Source: Bog-756 sp963835465 (GTDB lineage: Bacteria; Actinomycetota; Acidimicrobiia; Acidimicrobiales; RAAP-2). From it: a DNA stretch of 64,000 nt. Positions 1-8,905 of the stretch are shown in pieces. The position numbers and the translations under genes were made by a program. Within the stretch, counting starts at the first letter, position 1. Every line of letters starts with the position of its first letter. Below the pieces are notes generated by a model. The model had not been told where the DNA came from, searched no databases, and saw only the letters and a program-made list of their open reading frames with translations. The DNA lies in NCBI GenBank assembly GCA_963835465.1, contig CAWIFR010000008.1:124001-188000 (forward strand). The letters are read 5' to 3'.

Positions 1-591
1 AGCTGGGTGTGGAAGGCGCCCGAGACCGGGATGGGGAGCACCTTCGGGCACCGAGCTCCTTGGCCCGGTCGGTGGCCGCGGCCACGCCCTGCGCGGTGCC
101 GGCGATCACCACCTGGCCCGGGGCGTTGTAGTTGGCCACCCACACCTCGCCCTCGGCCCGCTGGCAGGCCGCCTCGGCATCGTCGTCGGCGATGCCGATC
201 AGGGCGGCCATGGTGCCGGGCCGTTCGTCGGCCGCCGCCTGCATGGCGTCCCCCCGCTCGATGCACCAGCCGGGTGCCGTCGGACAGGGAGAGCGATCCC
301 GAGGCCACCAGTGCGGTGTACTCGCCCAGGCTGTGGCCCGGCGCAGGCGGCCGGGAACAGCCCCAGGCGCTCGACGGCGTCGAGGACCACCAGGCTCATG
401 ACGAAGGTGGCCAGCTGGGCGTTGGCCGTCCGGGTCAGCTCCTCCATGGGCGCCTCGAGCAGCAGGCCGGTGAGGTCCCGCCCGGCGATCTCGGAGGCCT
501 CGGCGGCGACCTCCCACGACGGATGCTCGACCCAGGCATGGCCCATCCCGGACCGCTGCGATCCCTGTCCCGGGAAGGTAAAGGCCAGCAC
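1..591 (-). CDS. fabD: Malonyl-CoA:ACP transacylase, partial, frameshifted
   Basis: Transfers malonyl groups from CoA to acyl carrier protein in cytoplasmic type II fatty-acid synthesis. The N-terminus at 591 reads LAFTFPGQGSQRSGMG, the family's FPGQGSQ signature. The nucleophile motif GHSLGEYTAL is present but in another frame, after an apparent extra base near 335. Two more frame changes, near 262 and 50, are needed to keep reading into ERGDAMQAA, NYNAPGQVVIAG and the segment ending PVSGAFHTQ at the window edge. The C-terminal third lies outside the window. Three single-base indels with fully conserved flanking protein suggest assembly error more than a decayed gene, but a pseudogene cannot be excluded. 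Family identity is certain; the state of the gene is not. Confidence 0.85.
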
Positions 592-1060
592 CTGCCGACT
601 CCTCTCGACTACATCCTCGACGCCCGAGCAAGATGGGTCTCATCCTGCGTGATCACGATGGCCGGACAAGTGTGGCACGGCAGCTTCGCTGTCAGGTGAT
701 TACCCATGGGTCACCCAGTGGGTCCTGGCCTACAGGTGGCGCCTCGGCATGGCCGGCCGGGCTGGACCGGTCGGCTCGTGGCTCATCGGAGGAGGGGACC
801 GAGGGCGGGACTCGAACTGTTGCCAGTGCCGCTGACCAGCATTCGGCCGCGGCCCGTCCTTCCTGGTAGAGGTCCGAATCCAGGATGCACGGCCTTCGAC
901 CCGTGAAGGACGCTTCTCGGTCGGCCGGAACACTCCGTCACCACCCCGGGACCGTCCCCGTACCGGGCAGAGAGACCGGTGCCATCGGCGTCCGATCCCC
1001 GTGGAGTGGTCTGGCTTGCTGCGCTACCCCTGCGCTTCAGCGGCGTAGGGGGGCGGATCC
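592..1060. other. Gene-free stretch between fabD and a membrane-protein remnant
   Basis: No convincing coding sequence on either strand: short ORFs here lack family motifs. On the minus strand near 795-830 there is a T-loop-like string resembling the 3' end of a tRNA, but its flanking arm does not pair. The stretch separates the fabD fragment from accessory material. Confidence 0.5.
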
Positions 1061-1961
1061 ATGGATGATCTGGTGCTATCCGCCGGTGATGGCCTGAGGG
1101 CAACAGCCGAGGGCAAGACCTCAGCCGACGCGCGGCAGTCCGGACCGGCGACAACCGAAGGCCCGGCGCCGCGGGTGGTGCCGGGAGCGGCAGTCGCCTT
1201 CCTCGTGTACCTGGTGCCGGGGCACATTTGCGTACTGGCCGGCGTACCCCGACGTCGCCTCCCATCTGTTCACCGGCGAACAGGACTTCATTCAGACCAT
1301 CTGGTTCCTCGATTGGGTCCCCCATGCGCTGGCTCATGGCCTCAACCCGTTCTTCAGCAACGCACTGTTCGTGCCCACCGGGGTGAACTTGGCGCAAAAT
1401 ACCTCGACCCCGCTACTCGGTTGGGTCACCGCCCCATTGGCCCCCGTGCTCAGCCCCATCGTCCGCGCCAATCTATTGATGGTCCTGGCCTTGCCCGTGT
1501 CGGCGACGGCTGGATTCGTGGTGCTGCGGAAGTGGCGGCTATGGGGTCCGGCGGCCGCTCTCGGTGGGCTCGCCTATGGGTTCTCTCCCTACATGGTGAG
1601 CCAGGGTGTTGCGCATCTGGGGCTGATCTTCGTACCGATCCCACCGTTCATTGCATTGACGGTCGTGGCCATCCTGCAGCATCGAGGAAGGTCGCGGCGG
1701 CTCGGCGTGCAGCTCGGGCTGCTCGTGGTGGCCCAGTTTCTCCTCTCCTCGGAGATCCTGACCACAGTCGCCCTCCTGACCGTTGTCGCGTTGGCCTTCG
1801 TGGCCCTCCGCGCTCCGGGGCAGGTTCCCGAGATGGTGCGCACCGCCTCGGGCCCGGGCGGCATCGCGCTCGGCCGTCGTGATCGTGTTGTTGGCCTACC
1901 CCATCTGGATGATGACCTTTGGACAATCTCTGCCTCGACGCCCTCGGCGAGCACGAGATGA
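1061..1961 (+). pseudogene. Truncated polytopic membrane protein (GT-C-like), frameshifted
   Basis: Remnant of a large actinobacterial integral membrane protein of the GT-C-like type. Recognisable segments are YWPAYPDVASHLFTGEQDF, then DWVPHALAHGLNPFFSNALF with PTGVNLAQNTSTPLLGW, followed by several hydrophobic helices. This pattern (two-residue-rich loop, then the NPxF and PxGxNL blocks) is typical of a family usually of 600-700 residues. The frame changes near 1225 and again near 1865, after which AVVIVLLAYPIWMMTFG is readable, and then homology stops near 1925. The C-terminal half is missing and the next gene is convergent. Function unknown; the sugar-transferase link is by fold resemblance only. 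Unlike the core genes, this one is truncated as well as frameshifted, so it is probably dead. Confidence 0.55.
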
Positions 1962-2060
1962 TCGTCGATCAGGTGCTCTGCAGGGTCGGCAACGGGGACC
2001 GATCGGCCTTCGCATTCCGCTGCCGCTGGCCTCTAGTTGCGAATCCGGTCGGCAGGGTCT

Positions 2061-4028
2061 CTAAGACAAGGTCCCCCACAAGGTTGGCAGATGGACGACG
2101 ACTGTTTCCGGGTGAGCACTTGGTACCTCAATGATCATTCTGGGATCCGTCGCCCTATGAAAATAGGGGATCTGTCGCGTCGACCCGGTGCTGCCCTTGA
2201 CCAATACAGTCGAGAATGAGTTGTAGCTGATCGGTAGAGCTAGGAGAGTTTTACCCTCACAGTGCACGGAATAGGTCAGCGAGAGCGTTTCGAATGGGGC
2301 ATGTGAGGGGCCGACCACACTGCAGGGGACAGGAGACAACGACTGGGCACCGGCATCGTGCTGATGCAGTCGCTGGTAGAGCGGTGTCACGGGATTTCTC
2401 TCCTTGCCGTCAGCGGCAACGACCTTTGGCAGAAATGGGTCGTACAGCGGGCCTTTGGGGAAACCGTAGGTGTTGAAGAAGCCGTGGAACGTCCGATAGT
2501 CCACGGACTTCGGAGCCATGAAGAGTGACATCGAAGAGAGCTTCGTCGGCGTAATGATGTCCGCCTGGCTCCGACCGAGCGGGATCGGAGACAGTACGAC
2601 AAACGAAGCGAGCCAGAACGCAGCCAGCACGTACCAGATCCATCTGATCGAGATCCACCGTCTTGCTCTGTCGGCGATGATCACCACGAGGACAATTCCG
2701 AGCGGAGTGATGTAGGCCAACATGCGCCAAGGGAAGTTGATGACCTGGAGTGGGGTTAAGACCCGGTAGACGAAGTATGACGCCCTCAACTGCAGGAACA
2801 CATAGAAGGCGAAGCTGCCAGCCAGAAACAACAAGGTCGCGGAGTCCGGAGAAGTGCGACTGCTGCGTGTGATTCCGCCGGGTCGCTTTATCCACCGAAC
2901 GAGGAGAAAGGCAATGGCTGCGGCGATCGGGATCCAAATGGCGAAATCGATTTGAACGAAATTGAACAAGGGGGGCGTCTGGTTAAGGGAGAACCACCCG
3001 TACCGGCCGTCATAGAGGTACCTGCCGATGGACACGAACTGAGTTGAAGCGTTGTACCCGGCGATGTTTTTGGTCGCTGGGTCGTAGATCTGGCTAAATC
3101 GAAGTTCAGCGATGAGGATCGGTGCTAGTAGGACGCTGGTGCAAATTATCGAGACGACCAGACGTCTTGCGATGGCCTGGAGACCCGAGGCTCCGGCTGA
3201 TGCAGCAAACACGGCGAGGGCAATCGCCAGAAGGAATAGCGATGTGAGGGCGATCGCGCTGTGTGCATTTACCAACACCACCATGATCGGAATGATCAGG
3301 TAGGAGAAGCGATGAAGCTTGACCAATCCCAAGCACCAATAGATCAGCCATGGAACAATCATGAGAGCAGAGAACTCGGCCGGGTCGCCTCTAGGGACCA
3401 GCCAGTCCGTGAACACATAGTTCGTGAAGAGGAAGCCAAGCGACCCGACGACGCACAGGAGCCGGCTGGGGGTCACGAGGGCAAGGACCCGGCGCATTCC
3501 GTATGCACCGACCACGAAGAAGATCGCTAGCGTCGTAACTACCGAAGCCTTGAGCCCAATGCCAAGCACCGACAGAACTCCTGCCAAATAGAAGAAGGCG
3601 CGGTGGTAGTACAGCAAGACGGGGCTGCCCATCCCAATTCCATCCGTACTCGACCAAATCGGAAGTAGGTCGAGGTGGCGAATGTGGGCCGCGTACATCT
3701 GCACCAAAAGAAGGGGAGCTGTCGTCCCTTGATCGAGCAACCAGCCCGAGCGACGCAAGACCGGGGAGAGGGCAAGTAGGACTGACGCCACAACGAGAAT
3801 CGCGTATCCCAGCTCGTACACCCATCTGCGATCCGATGGTCTCGTAGTCACTTCTTCTCGTGCGTCCGCGCTGGAGCTCGGATCAGGTGGGCCGTCGAGT
3901 CGCAGTCCTTCTCCGCTCTGGGTCGCACGCACCGGGTTGAGGATACTTGGGGCACGGGTCGAGGACCTTGGTCCAGCGATTCTCACAGGCGGTCGATCCT
4001 GCACCACGATGATGGTTTCCGCGGCCAA
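2061..4028 (-). CDS. Polytopic membrane protein, PTPS-related / GT-C-like, foreign composition
   Basis: A 655-residue protein with a roughly 70-residue polar N-terminus followed by about a dozen hydrophobic segments (from about residue 70 to 480) and a soluble C-terminal domain of about 170 residues. The first external loop carries PIWSSTDGIGMGSPVLLYY and the third WLVPRGDPAEFSAL, which resembles the bacterial 6-pyruvoyl-tetrahydropterin-synthase-related membrane family, thought to be GT-C-like. The annotated start is a TTG; a GTG a few codons inside is also possible. Base composition is clearly more AT-rich than the neighbours, with many A/T third positions, which suggests recent horizontal acquisition. 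It lies between a truncated membrane protein and an IS30 remnant. Function inferred only from topology; a role in surface glycan synthesis is plausible. Confidence 0.6.
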   Translation of the reverse strand: MAAETIIVVQDRPPVRIAGPRSSTRAPSILNPVRATQSGEGLRLDGPPDPSSSADAREEVTTRPSDRRWVYELGYAILVVASVLLALSPVLRRSGWLLDQGTTAPLLLVQMYAAHIRHLDLLPIWSSTDGIGMGSPVLLYYHRAFFYLAGVLSVLGIGLKASVVTTLAIFFVVGAYGMRRVLALVTPSRLLCVVGSLGFLFTNYVFTDWLVPRGDPAEFSALMIVPWLIYWCLGLVKLHRFSYLIIPIMVVLVNAHSAIALTSLFLLAIALAVFAASAGASGLQAIARRLVVSIICTSVLLAPILIAELRFSQIYDPATKNIAGYNASTQFVSIGRYLYDGRYGWFSLNQTPPLFNFVQIDFAIWIPIAAAIAFLLVRWIKRPGGITRSSRTSPDSATLLFLAGSFAFYVFLQLRASYFVYRVLTPLQVINFPWRMLAYITPLGIVLVVIIADRARRWISIRWIWYVLAAFWLASFVVLSPIPLGRSQADIITPTKLSSMSLFMAPKSVDYRTFHGFFNTYGFPKGPLYDPFLPKVVAADGKERNPVTPLYQRLHQHDAGAQSLSPVPCSVVGPSHAPFETLSLTYSVHCEGKTLLALPISYNSFSTVLVKGSTGSTRQIPYFHRATDPRMIIEVPSAHPETVVVHLPTLWGTLS

Positions 4029-4441
4029 ATGTCAACCAAGCTTCCCTGTCCGGTGCTCGGCCGAGATCGGGCCACCCGCTACCGACGACGTCAGCCACCG
4101 AGATGTGAACCATTGAGTCCCCGGCCTGCCGCCGGAGCGCCAAGTTGTGCTGACGAGGGCACGTACCTGTGCTCGCACTCCGGTAGGCACCCACATCCTG
4201 CGGGTCCCAGGGTGCGTCGGCCGAGCGCCGGCGTCATCAGCGTTCCCACCCGGCCAAGGAGAAGCCCGGCGCCCCCAAATTCGATGAGGAGCTGGCGCTG
4301 AACGCAACTGCGTGGTCCTAACCGAGGCGGGCACGACGGCTTCTACGTCACTCTCGACAGCGCCAGCCCCTACGTGGCCGGCTGACAGCTGCCCTGACCG
4401 GGTCCCCGTGAACTGATCCACCTGACCTGCTATCGGGGTCC
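4029..4441. other. Gene-poor scar upstream of IS30 remnant
   Basis: No complete gene is visible. One short open stretch on the plus strand (about 4208-4322) encodes a charged peptide ending KFDEELALNATAWS, which could be the broken end of a protein, but I do not recognise it. The right end runs into the transposase remnant. Probably recombination debris. Confidence 0.45.
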
Positions 4442-4696
4442 GGTCACGTCGACTTCACGGTCGAGACCGGCATCCCGATCTACTTCTGTGATCCCCACAG
4501 TCCTTGGCAGTGGGGCTCCAACGAGAACACCAACGGACTCCTCCGTCAATACATGCCGAAGGGCACTGACCTGTCAGCCCACTCCGTCAAGGACCTCGAC
4601 GCAATAGCCAAGAGCCTCAACAACCGTCCTCGCAAGACGCTGGGATATCTGAAACCATCAGAGAAGCTCGCCGAACTTCTTGCGACCACCCCTTGA
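4442..4696 (+). pseudogene. IS30-family transposase, C-terminal remnant
   Basis: About 84 codons in one frame preserve the last part of an IS30-type DDE transposase: HVDFTVETGIPIYFCDPHSP, then WQWGSNENTNGLLRQYMPKG, which holds the catalytic glutamate (second residue of NENTNGLLRQ), then RPRKTLGYLKPSEKLAELL and a stop. The two catalytic aspartates, the N-terminal HTH and the left inverted repeat are absent upstream, so this cannot be active. It ends 35 bases from the 3' end of tRNA-Leu(CAA). Confidence 0.85.
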
Positions 4697-4731
4697 AGCC
4701 AAGTTTCCGATGTCTCGCGACATCACAACAG

Positions 4732-4815
4732 TGCCCGGGGCGGGATTCGAACCCGCACGCCCTTTCGGACAGTGGATTTTGAGTCCACCACGTCTGCCAT
4801 TCCGTCACCCGGGCA
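4732..4815 (-). tRNA. tRNA-Leu (anticodon CAA)
   Basis: Read on the minus strand, a 7-bp acceptor stem (GCCCGGG with CCCGGGC, discriminator A), a D-arm, an anticodon stem GTGGA/TCCAC enclosing the loop CTCAAAA (anticodon CAA, reading UUG), a long class II variable arm, and a perfect T-arm (GCGGG-TTCGAAT-CCCGC). The CCA end is not encoded. An IS30 remnant flanks its 3' side and an integrase remnant its 5' side, so the locus has been an integration target. Confidence 0.95.
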
Positions 4816-4905
4816 AAGTACTTCTGAGCTGGAATTCCTTACATCGTAGGTGCCAAGCTGACCGCCGTAACCCAGCAAGTGACCCAACAGGCAGCAGTGC
4901 GGGTG

Positions 4906-5011
4906 ATGGCGAAGTCCCATGTCAGCAAGGTGTCCACAAACGAACAAGGTATCCGACTGCGGGGACCATCCAAGTGGGAGGTCCGGGTGTACGCCGGTCG
5001 TCGAGTCCGGT
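4906..5011 (+). pseudogene. Tyrosine integrase remnant, N-terminal arm-binding domain only
   Basis: A short frame from the ATG at 4906 encodes KVSTNEQGIRLRGPSKWEVR followed by VYAGR. This matches the start of actinobacterial phage/ICE tyrosine recombinases, where an arm-type DNA-binding domain begins with a G-x-W-x-(V/L)-R-V-Y-A-G-R strand. The rest of that domain and the whole catalytic domain are missing; the frame runs into unrelated sequence before the sulfotransferase. It begins 90 bases from the 5' end of tRNA-Leu(CAA). Motif length is short, so this is a probable rather than certain call. Confidence 0.5.
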
Positions 5012-5071
5012 CGGGGTTGCAGGCCCCGGATCGCTGTGGCATCCTGCCGCGGTGGCCACCGGTCGGATGTC

Positions 5072-5932
5072 GTGACCATCGGGGAGCGCGCCCGACAAGG
5101 CTTCCTCCGCCTACCTGCGTCGGCCCAGCGCCAGGTGCTTCACCGTCTGGGTCGGTACGCCCCGTGGGAGTCGGCGTTCGACTTCACGCCCCCTCGACCC
5201 GAACCCGGCGAGGTGGCCGGTCCGCCTGACTTCGTGGGCATCGGCGTCCAGAAGGCCGGCACCACTTGGTGGTACAGCCTGATCGTGGAGCACCCCCGGG
5301 TCTCGGACCGCCCATCCATCCACAAGGAGCGACACTTCTTCGCGCGGTTCGGTGCCGAAGCATTCGGCCCGGGCGACATCGCCCAGTTCCACGGCTGGTT
5401 CCCCCGTCGGGCCGGGACCATCACCGGAGAGTGGACGCCCGACTACTTCTTTTACCCCTGGGTCCCCCCCCTCCTCGCCGCGGCCGCACCCGAGGCCCGG
5501 TTGCTGCTGATCCTGCGCGATCCAATCGAGCGCTTTCGGTCCGGCCTCGCCCATCAGCGTCGTAGCGGTGCCGATCACGTGGGATCTATGCAGGCCGAGG
5601 CTATCGGCCGCAGCCTGTACGCCGGCGCCCTGCGCCGCTGGCAGGACCACTTCCCGGCCTCCCAGATTCTCGTCCTCCAGTACGAGGCCTGCGTCGCCGA
5701 CCCGGAGAGGCACCTGGAGCGGACCTACACCTTCTTGGGCCTCGACCCGGAGTTCCGTCCCAGGGATCTGGGGGGTCGGGTGAACACGACCGCGGAGAAG
5801 GCCCGGCTTCCCGCCGATGCCCTCGGCCGACTGCGCGAGATCCTGGCTCCCGATCTGGCGCTGCTTGCCGAGCTGCTGCCCGATCTCGACATGTCGCTCT
5901 GGCCGACCGCCGGGCGCGAGACGAGTTCCTGA
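5072..5932 (+). CDS. PAPS-dependent sulfotransferase family protein
   Basis: Predicted to transfer sulfate from 3'-phosphoadenylyl sulfate to an unknown acceptor. The 5'-phosphosulfate-binding loop is FVGIGVQKAGTTWWYSLI (about residues 51-68 from the chosen start), the substrate region has HKERHFF, and the 3'-phosphate-binding motif is LILRDPIERFRSGLAHQRRS at about residues 148-167. Length (286 residues) fits the bacterial Sulfotransfer_1/3 families. An upstream in-frame start at 4919 would read through the integrase remnant region, so the GTG at 5072 (VTIGERARQGF) is preferred. No sulfate-activation genes are nearby; the acceptor could be a surface glycan or a lipid. Cytoplasmic, no signal peptide. 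Confidence 0.85.
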   Translation: MTIGERARQGFLRLPASAQRQVLHRLGRYAPWESAFDFTPPRPEPGEVAGPPDFVGIGVQKAGTTWWYSLIVEHPRVSDRPSIHKERHFFARFGAEAFGPGDIAQFHGWFPRRAGTITGEWTPDYFFYPWVPPLLAAAAPEARLLLILRDPIERFRSGLAHQRRSGADHVGSMQAEAIGRSLYAGALRRWQDHFPASQILVLQYEACVADPERHLERTYTFLGLDPEFRPRDLGGRVNTTAEKARLPADALGRLREILAPDLALLAELLPDLDMSLWPTAGRETSS

Positions 5933-6142
5933 GAGCCCTGGCACAACCGACCCCCGTCGGTCCCTCATTGCCCTACTCCGGAGAAGGCACGATCGTGAGA
6001 TCCTATGGGACAGAGGTGGCCCGTTCAGCATCGGGGCGACGTCGCGGACTCAAGCGCTCGGCCCCGGGGCCCGACGTAGCGGACCGCCAGGGCCAAATCG
6101 GTCGTCGGCCCTCGTCTGCCAGCGGGATGCCTTGGACCGTCG

Positions 6143-6445
6143 TCATACGTTCGAGCGCAGGTGCTCGGCGATGGCGGCTTCGTCGTTGGGGCTCATGTCC
6201 GAGGCGAGCAGCTCGGCCTGGCGCGACAGCTGGGCGATCTCCATCTCGATCATGTCGCCCGTGACCGCTTCCACAACCTTGCGGACCGGGGCCTCCAACC
6301 CGAGCAGGCGGCCGCGCTGGGCAGACAGCTTGGCGAGCGTCTCGATGGCCCGCAGCCTGGGTCCGTCGTGCTGGACCGCCGTGCGGTGGCCGTTCTCGTC
6401 CTCGGTGTAGCCCGAGACATCCGGGGACCGTAGGCTCGCTCCAAT
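6143..6445 (-). CDS. Small helical protein of unknown function
   Basis: About 100 residues, charged and strongly helical, ending AEHLRSNV. The central part reads ETLAKLSAQRGRLLGLEAPV and then GDMIEMEIAQLSRQAELLAS, a heptad-like pattern that suggests a coiled coil. I do not recognise a family. The start is unresolved: the frame has no ATG, GTG or TTG near the expected N-terminus, only an ATT at 6445 overlapping the divergent menC start, and an ATG in the +1 frame near 6421 may be the true start displaced by an indel. Codon use is natural for this genome, which is why it is listed. Confidence 0.45.
   Translation of the reverse strand: MGASLRSPDVSGYTEDENGHRTAVQHDGPRLRAIETLAKLSAQRGRLLGLEAPVRKVVEAVTGDMIEMEIAQLSRQAELLASDMSPNDEAAIAEHLRSNV
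6431..6436 (+). promoter_or_regulatory. -10-like hexamer TAGGCT before menC (leaderless)
   Basis: TAGGCT lies 7 bases before the ATG at 6444 and no Shine-Dalgarno sequence is visible. With transcription starting about 6-7 bases downstream of a -10 box, the mRNA would begin at or next to the start codon. No clear -35 element. Confidence 0.4.
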
Positions 6446-7774
6446 GGAGAGGGGCGCCCCGCAGGAAAGCTTGACCGGACGATGGGCGGCCCTTGGGCGA
6501 ACGGTCCCTGTCGTCCTCGACCGGGCCGAGCTGTGGACCGTCGAATTGCCGTTCAAAGCCCCCGTGCGTACCCGCGGGGCACCCATCGGAGCCGGCCCCT
6601 CGTCCTGGTCCACCTGGTGGGTCGAGCTCCCGACCGGGAGACCGCCGGAGCGGTGGACGGGTGGGGCGAGTGCGCGGCACTCGCGGATGCCACCTTTGAC
6701 GCCGAGGATGTCGAACGATCTCTGGCCGTCCTCCGGCATTTGATGCTTCCCGCCTTGTTGGAGGGTGCCCACGACCGCCTTCCTCCGCCCTCAGAGCTGG
6801 AACCCATCCGACGACTGTCCCCACACGCCCCACTGGCCTTTGCCGCCCTCGAGATGGCGGTCGCTGACGCTCACTTGCGGGCCGAAGAGCGATCCCTGGC
6901 CGGACTGTTGGGCGTAGCAGGGACCCGCGTGGAAATCGGAGCCGTGGTCGGTCAGACCGCCACCATCGAAGAGCTCCTCCACACGGTGGGCGGGTTGGTC
7001 GACCAGGGTTGCCGGCGGGTGAAGCTGAAGATCGGTCCCCGGTGGGACCGAGAGCCACTGGCGGAGCTCACCTCGACCTTCCCCAGCCTCGGGCTGCAGG
7101 TGGACGCCAACGGCTCCTATCGCGCCGGTGACGAGGCCCTCGTCCCCGACCTTGGTCCATCCGGTGCAGCTCCCGGAGGGGCCGACCGACCGCCTGGCCT
7201 CGCCGATCTCGCAGAGCTCCATGACCTCAGTGACATCCCCGACCTCTTGGCCCTGGACGAATTCGGGTTGCTCTGCATCGAGCAGCCCTTCGAGCGATCC
7301 GACCTTGCCGCCCATGCCTTCCTGGCCAGCCGCATGGAGACCCCGATCTGCCTCGACGAGAGCCTCGACTCCCCCCGGGCGGTGGACGAGGCACTGGCCA
7401 TGGGGGCGTGCTCGGTGGTCTGCGTCAAGCCCTCCCGCCTCGGGGGCCTCGGTGCGACGCTAGAGGTCATCGAGCGCTGCGTGAGGGGAGGCGTGCCTCT
7501 GTGGATGGGGGGCATGTTCGAGTCCGGCTACGCCCGGGGCGTCATTGCCGCCCTGGGTGCCCTCGAGGGCATGGCCTGGCCGGGTGACCTCACGCCTGCT
7601 CAGGACTACCTCGACGACGACCTGGTCCCCAACCGACCTTCGTTCCGGGAGGGTGGGGCAGGACCATTGGTCACCGAGCTCCCGACCGGACCCGGGATGG
7701 GAACCGCCCCGGATCCGGCGGCGCTGGCCCGTCTGGGGGCGAGACACCAGGTCATCAGCCGTTCCGGTGGGTAG
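6444..7774 (+). CDS. menC: o-Succinylbenzoate synthase (enolase superfamily), one frameshift
   Basis: Dehydrates SHCHC to o-succinylbenzoate in menaquinone synthesis, or is a close enolase-superfamily relative. Catalytic features: KLKIGP with the KxK pair, QVDANGSYR (metal Asp), LLCIEQPFE (metal Glu), ICLDESLDS (metal Asp plus Glu) and VVCVKPSRLGG (opposing Lys). The N-terminal capping domain starts ELWTVELPFKAPVRTRGAPI in one frame; near 6592 the frame changes and continues VLVHLVGRAPDRETAGAV and DGWGECAALADATF. The combined product is about 440 residues, slightly long. An Asp/Pro-rich insertion of about 30 residues lies between the first two metal ligands. The frameshift is probably an assembly indel. 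No other men genes are adjacent; the dipeptide-epimerase or NSAR alternative is less likely. Confidence 0.8.
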
Positions 7775-7812
7775 ACCGAGGCGTCCCGACGTCAGCGGGT
7801 CGCCGTCATGCG

Positions 7813-7818
7813 TACAAT
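7813..7818 (+). promoter_or_regulatory. -10-like hexamer TACAAT before the small coiled-coil gene
   Basis: TACAAT is one base from the TATAAT consensus and lies 9 bases before the ATG at 7828, with no Shine-Dalgarno between them, so the transcript is probably leaderless or nearly so. It would drive the downstream ANTAR regulator as well. Confidence 0.45.
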
Positions 7819-7827
7819 TGACCTTCC

Positions 7828-8274
7828 ATGCATCGGACCACCATCGAACGCCGGCTCAGCGACGCCCATGACCGTCTGGTCCGGGCGCGGGCGGAGTTGG
7901 CCGTGCTCGATGAACAGCTGCTCGTCGTCAACGACATCGCCGACGACACTCGCTTGCGGGCCCTGGTGTCGGAGACGCCGCTCGCCTCGAAGGAGCACGA
8001 CGAGGCCAACCGGCACGCGATCGTCATGCTGCACAATCGCGCCGTCCTGGCCGAACGGATCCTCGAACTCGAGCATCGCCAGAACGAGTTGCTCGATCGA
8101 CTGGTGGTTGACCCCGGGTTGACCGTGCCAGCATTCGTGAGCGACCGCCGGCCGGCGGGCCGCCAGACACCGTGGGAGGACGAGCTGTTGCCCCCTGTGT
8201 ACTTGCCGGGCGCCGTGCCCTCGAGCAACTTCGACCGGGAACCCGGTCGACCCCTGAGCTGGAAGGACCTGTGA
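7828..8274 (+). CDS. Small coiled-coil protein, unknown function
   Basis: 148 residues, not recognised. The first 95 residues are strongly charged and helical with heptad-like leucines (LSDAHDRLVRARAELAVLDE and ERILELEHRQNELLDRL), giving a likely two-helix coiled coil. The C-terminal 50 residues are proline-rich and probably disordered (PPVYLPGAVPSSN). No signal peptide or membrane segment. The stop codon is one base before the start of the ANTAR regulator, so the two are cotranscribed and probably translationally coupled. A role linked to that regulator is inference from position only. Confidence 0.7.
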   Translation: MHRTTIERRLSDAHDRLVRARAELAVLDEQLLVVNDIADDTRLRALVSETPLASKEHDEANRHAIVMLHNRAVLAERILELEHRQNELLDRLVVDPGLTVPAFVSDRRPAGRQTPWEDELLPPVYLPGAVPSSNFDREPGRPLSWKDL

Positions 8275-8275
8275 C

Positions 8276-8887
8276 ATGACCAGGCGCGTGGTCATCGCCG
8301 AGGACGAGGCGATCATCCGGCTGGATCTGAAGGAGATCCTCCTGGACGAAGGGTACGACGTCGTCGGGGAGACCGGCCGCGGCGATGAGGCTGTGGACCT
8401 GGTCCGCGACAACCATCCCGACCTGGTGATCCTGGACATCAAGATGCCTGGCTCGGACGGGCTGGCCGCCGCCCGGGCCATCCGGGATCTCGACCTCAAG
8501 GTGGCCGTACTGATTCTGACCGCCTTCAGCCAGCGCAATCTGATCGACGAAGCGCGCGACGCGGGTGTAGCCGCCTACCTGGTGAAGCCGTTCCAGCGCA
8601 TCGAACTCATGCCTGCCATCAACCAGGCCATGGCCCGCTGCGAGCAGGAGTGGGCCATCGACGCGGAAGCTCGCCAGGCGGCAGCCGAGGGTACCTCCGG
8701 TGCTCATTCCAGTGCCGAGGACAAATTGGAGACGCGCCGGCTGGTCGATGGCGCCAAGGCCGTTCTGATGGAGCGTTCGGGCATGAGCGAGTCCGAGGCG
8801 TTCGGCTACATCCAAAAGACAGCCATGGGCACCCGATCACGGATGATCGACGTAGCCCGGCAGGTTCTCGACGGCACCCTCCCGTAG
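8276..8887 (+). CDS. Response regulator with ANTAR RNA-binding output domain
   Basis: 203 residues: REC domain at about 1-120, ANTAR domain at about 145-200. The REC acidic pair is in VVIAEDEAII, the phospho-acceptor Asp in DLVILDIKMPGSDGL, the Thr in LILTAFS and the Lys in YLVKPF. The ANTAR part has VDGAKAVLMERSGMSESEAF followed by a helical GYIQKTAM. ANTAR proteins bind paired RNA hairpins and prevent transcription termination. The order regulator-polA resembles mycobacteria, where the Rv1626/PdtaR regulator lies near polA and answers a PdtaS-type histidine kinase. No kinase gene is in this window. The -10 box at 7813 would serve this gene too. Confidence 0.9.
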   Translation: MTRRVVIAEDEAIIRLDLKEILLDEGYDVVGETGRGDEAVDLVRDNHPDLVILDIKMPGSDGLAAARAIRDLDLKVAVLILTAFSQRNLIDEARDAGVAAYLVKPFQRIELMPAINQAMARCEQEWAIDAEARQAAAEGTSGAHSSAEDKLETRRLVDGAKAVLMERSGMSESEAFGYIQKTAMGTRSRMIDVARQVLDGTLP

Positions 8888-8905
8888 GTCCGACGACAGT
8901 CCTCC

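Noticed and set aside
795..870. tRNA-like 3' end on the minus strand (GTTCGAGTCCCGCC)
   Set aside because: The T-loop string is right but the 5' half of the T-stem does not pair, and no matching acceptor strand or anticodon arm is found upstream.
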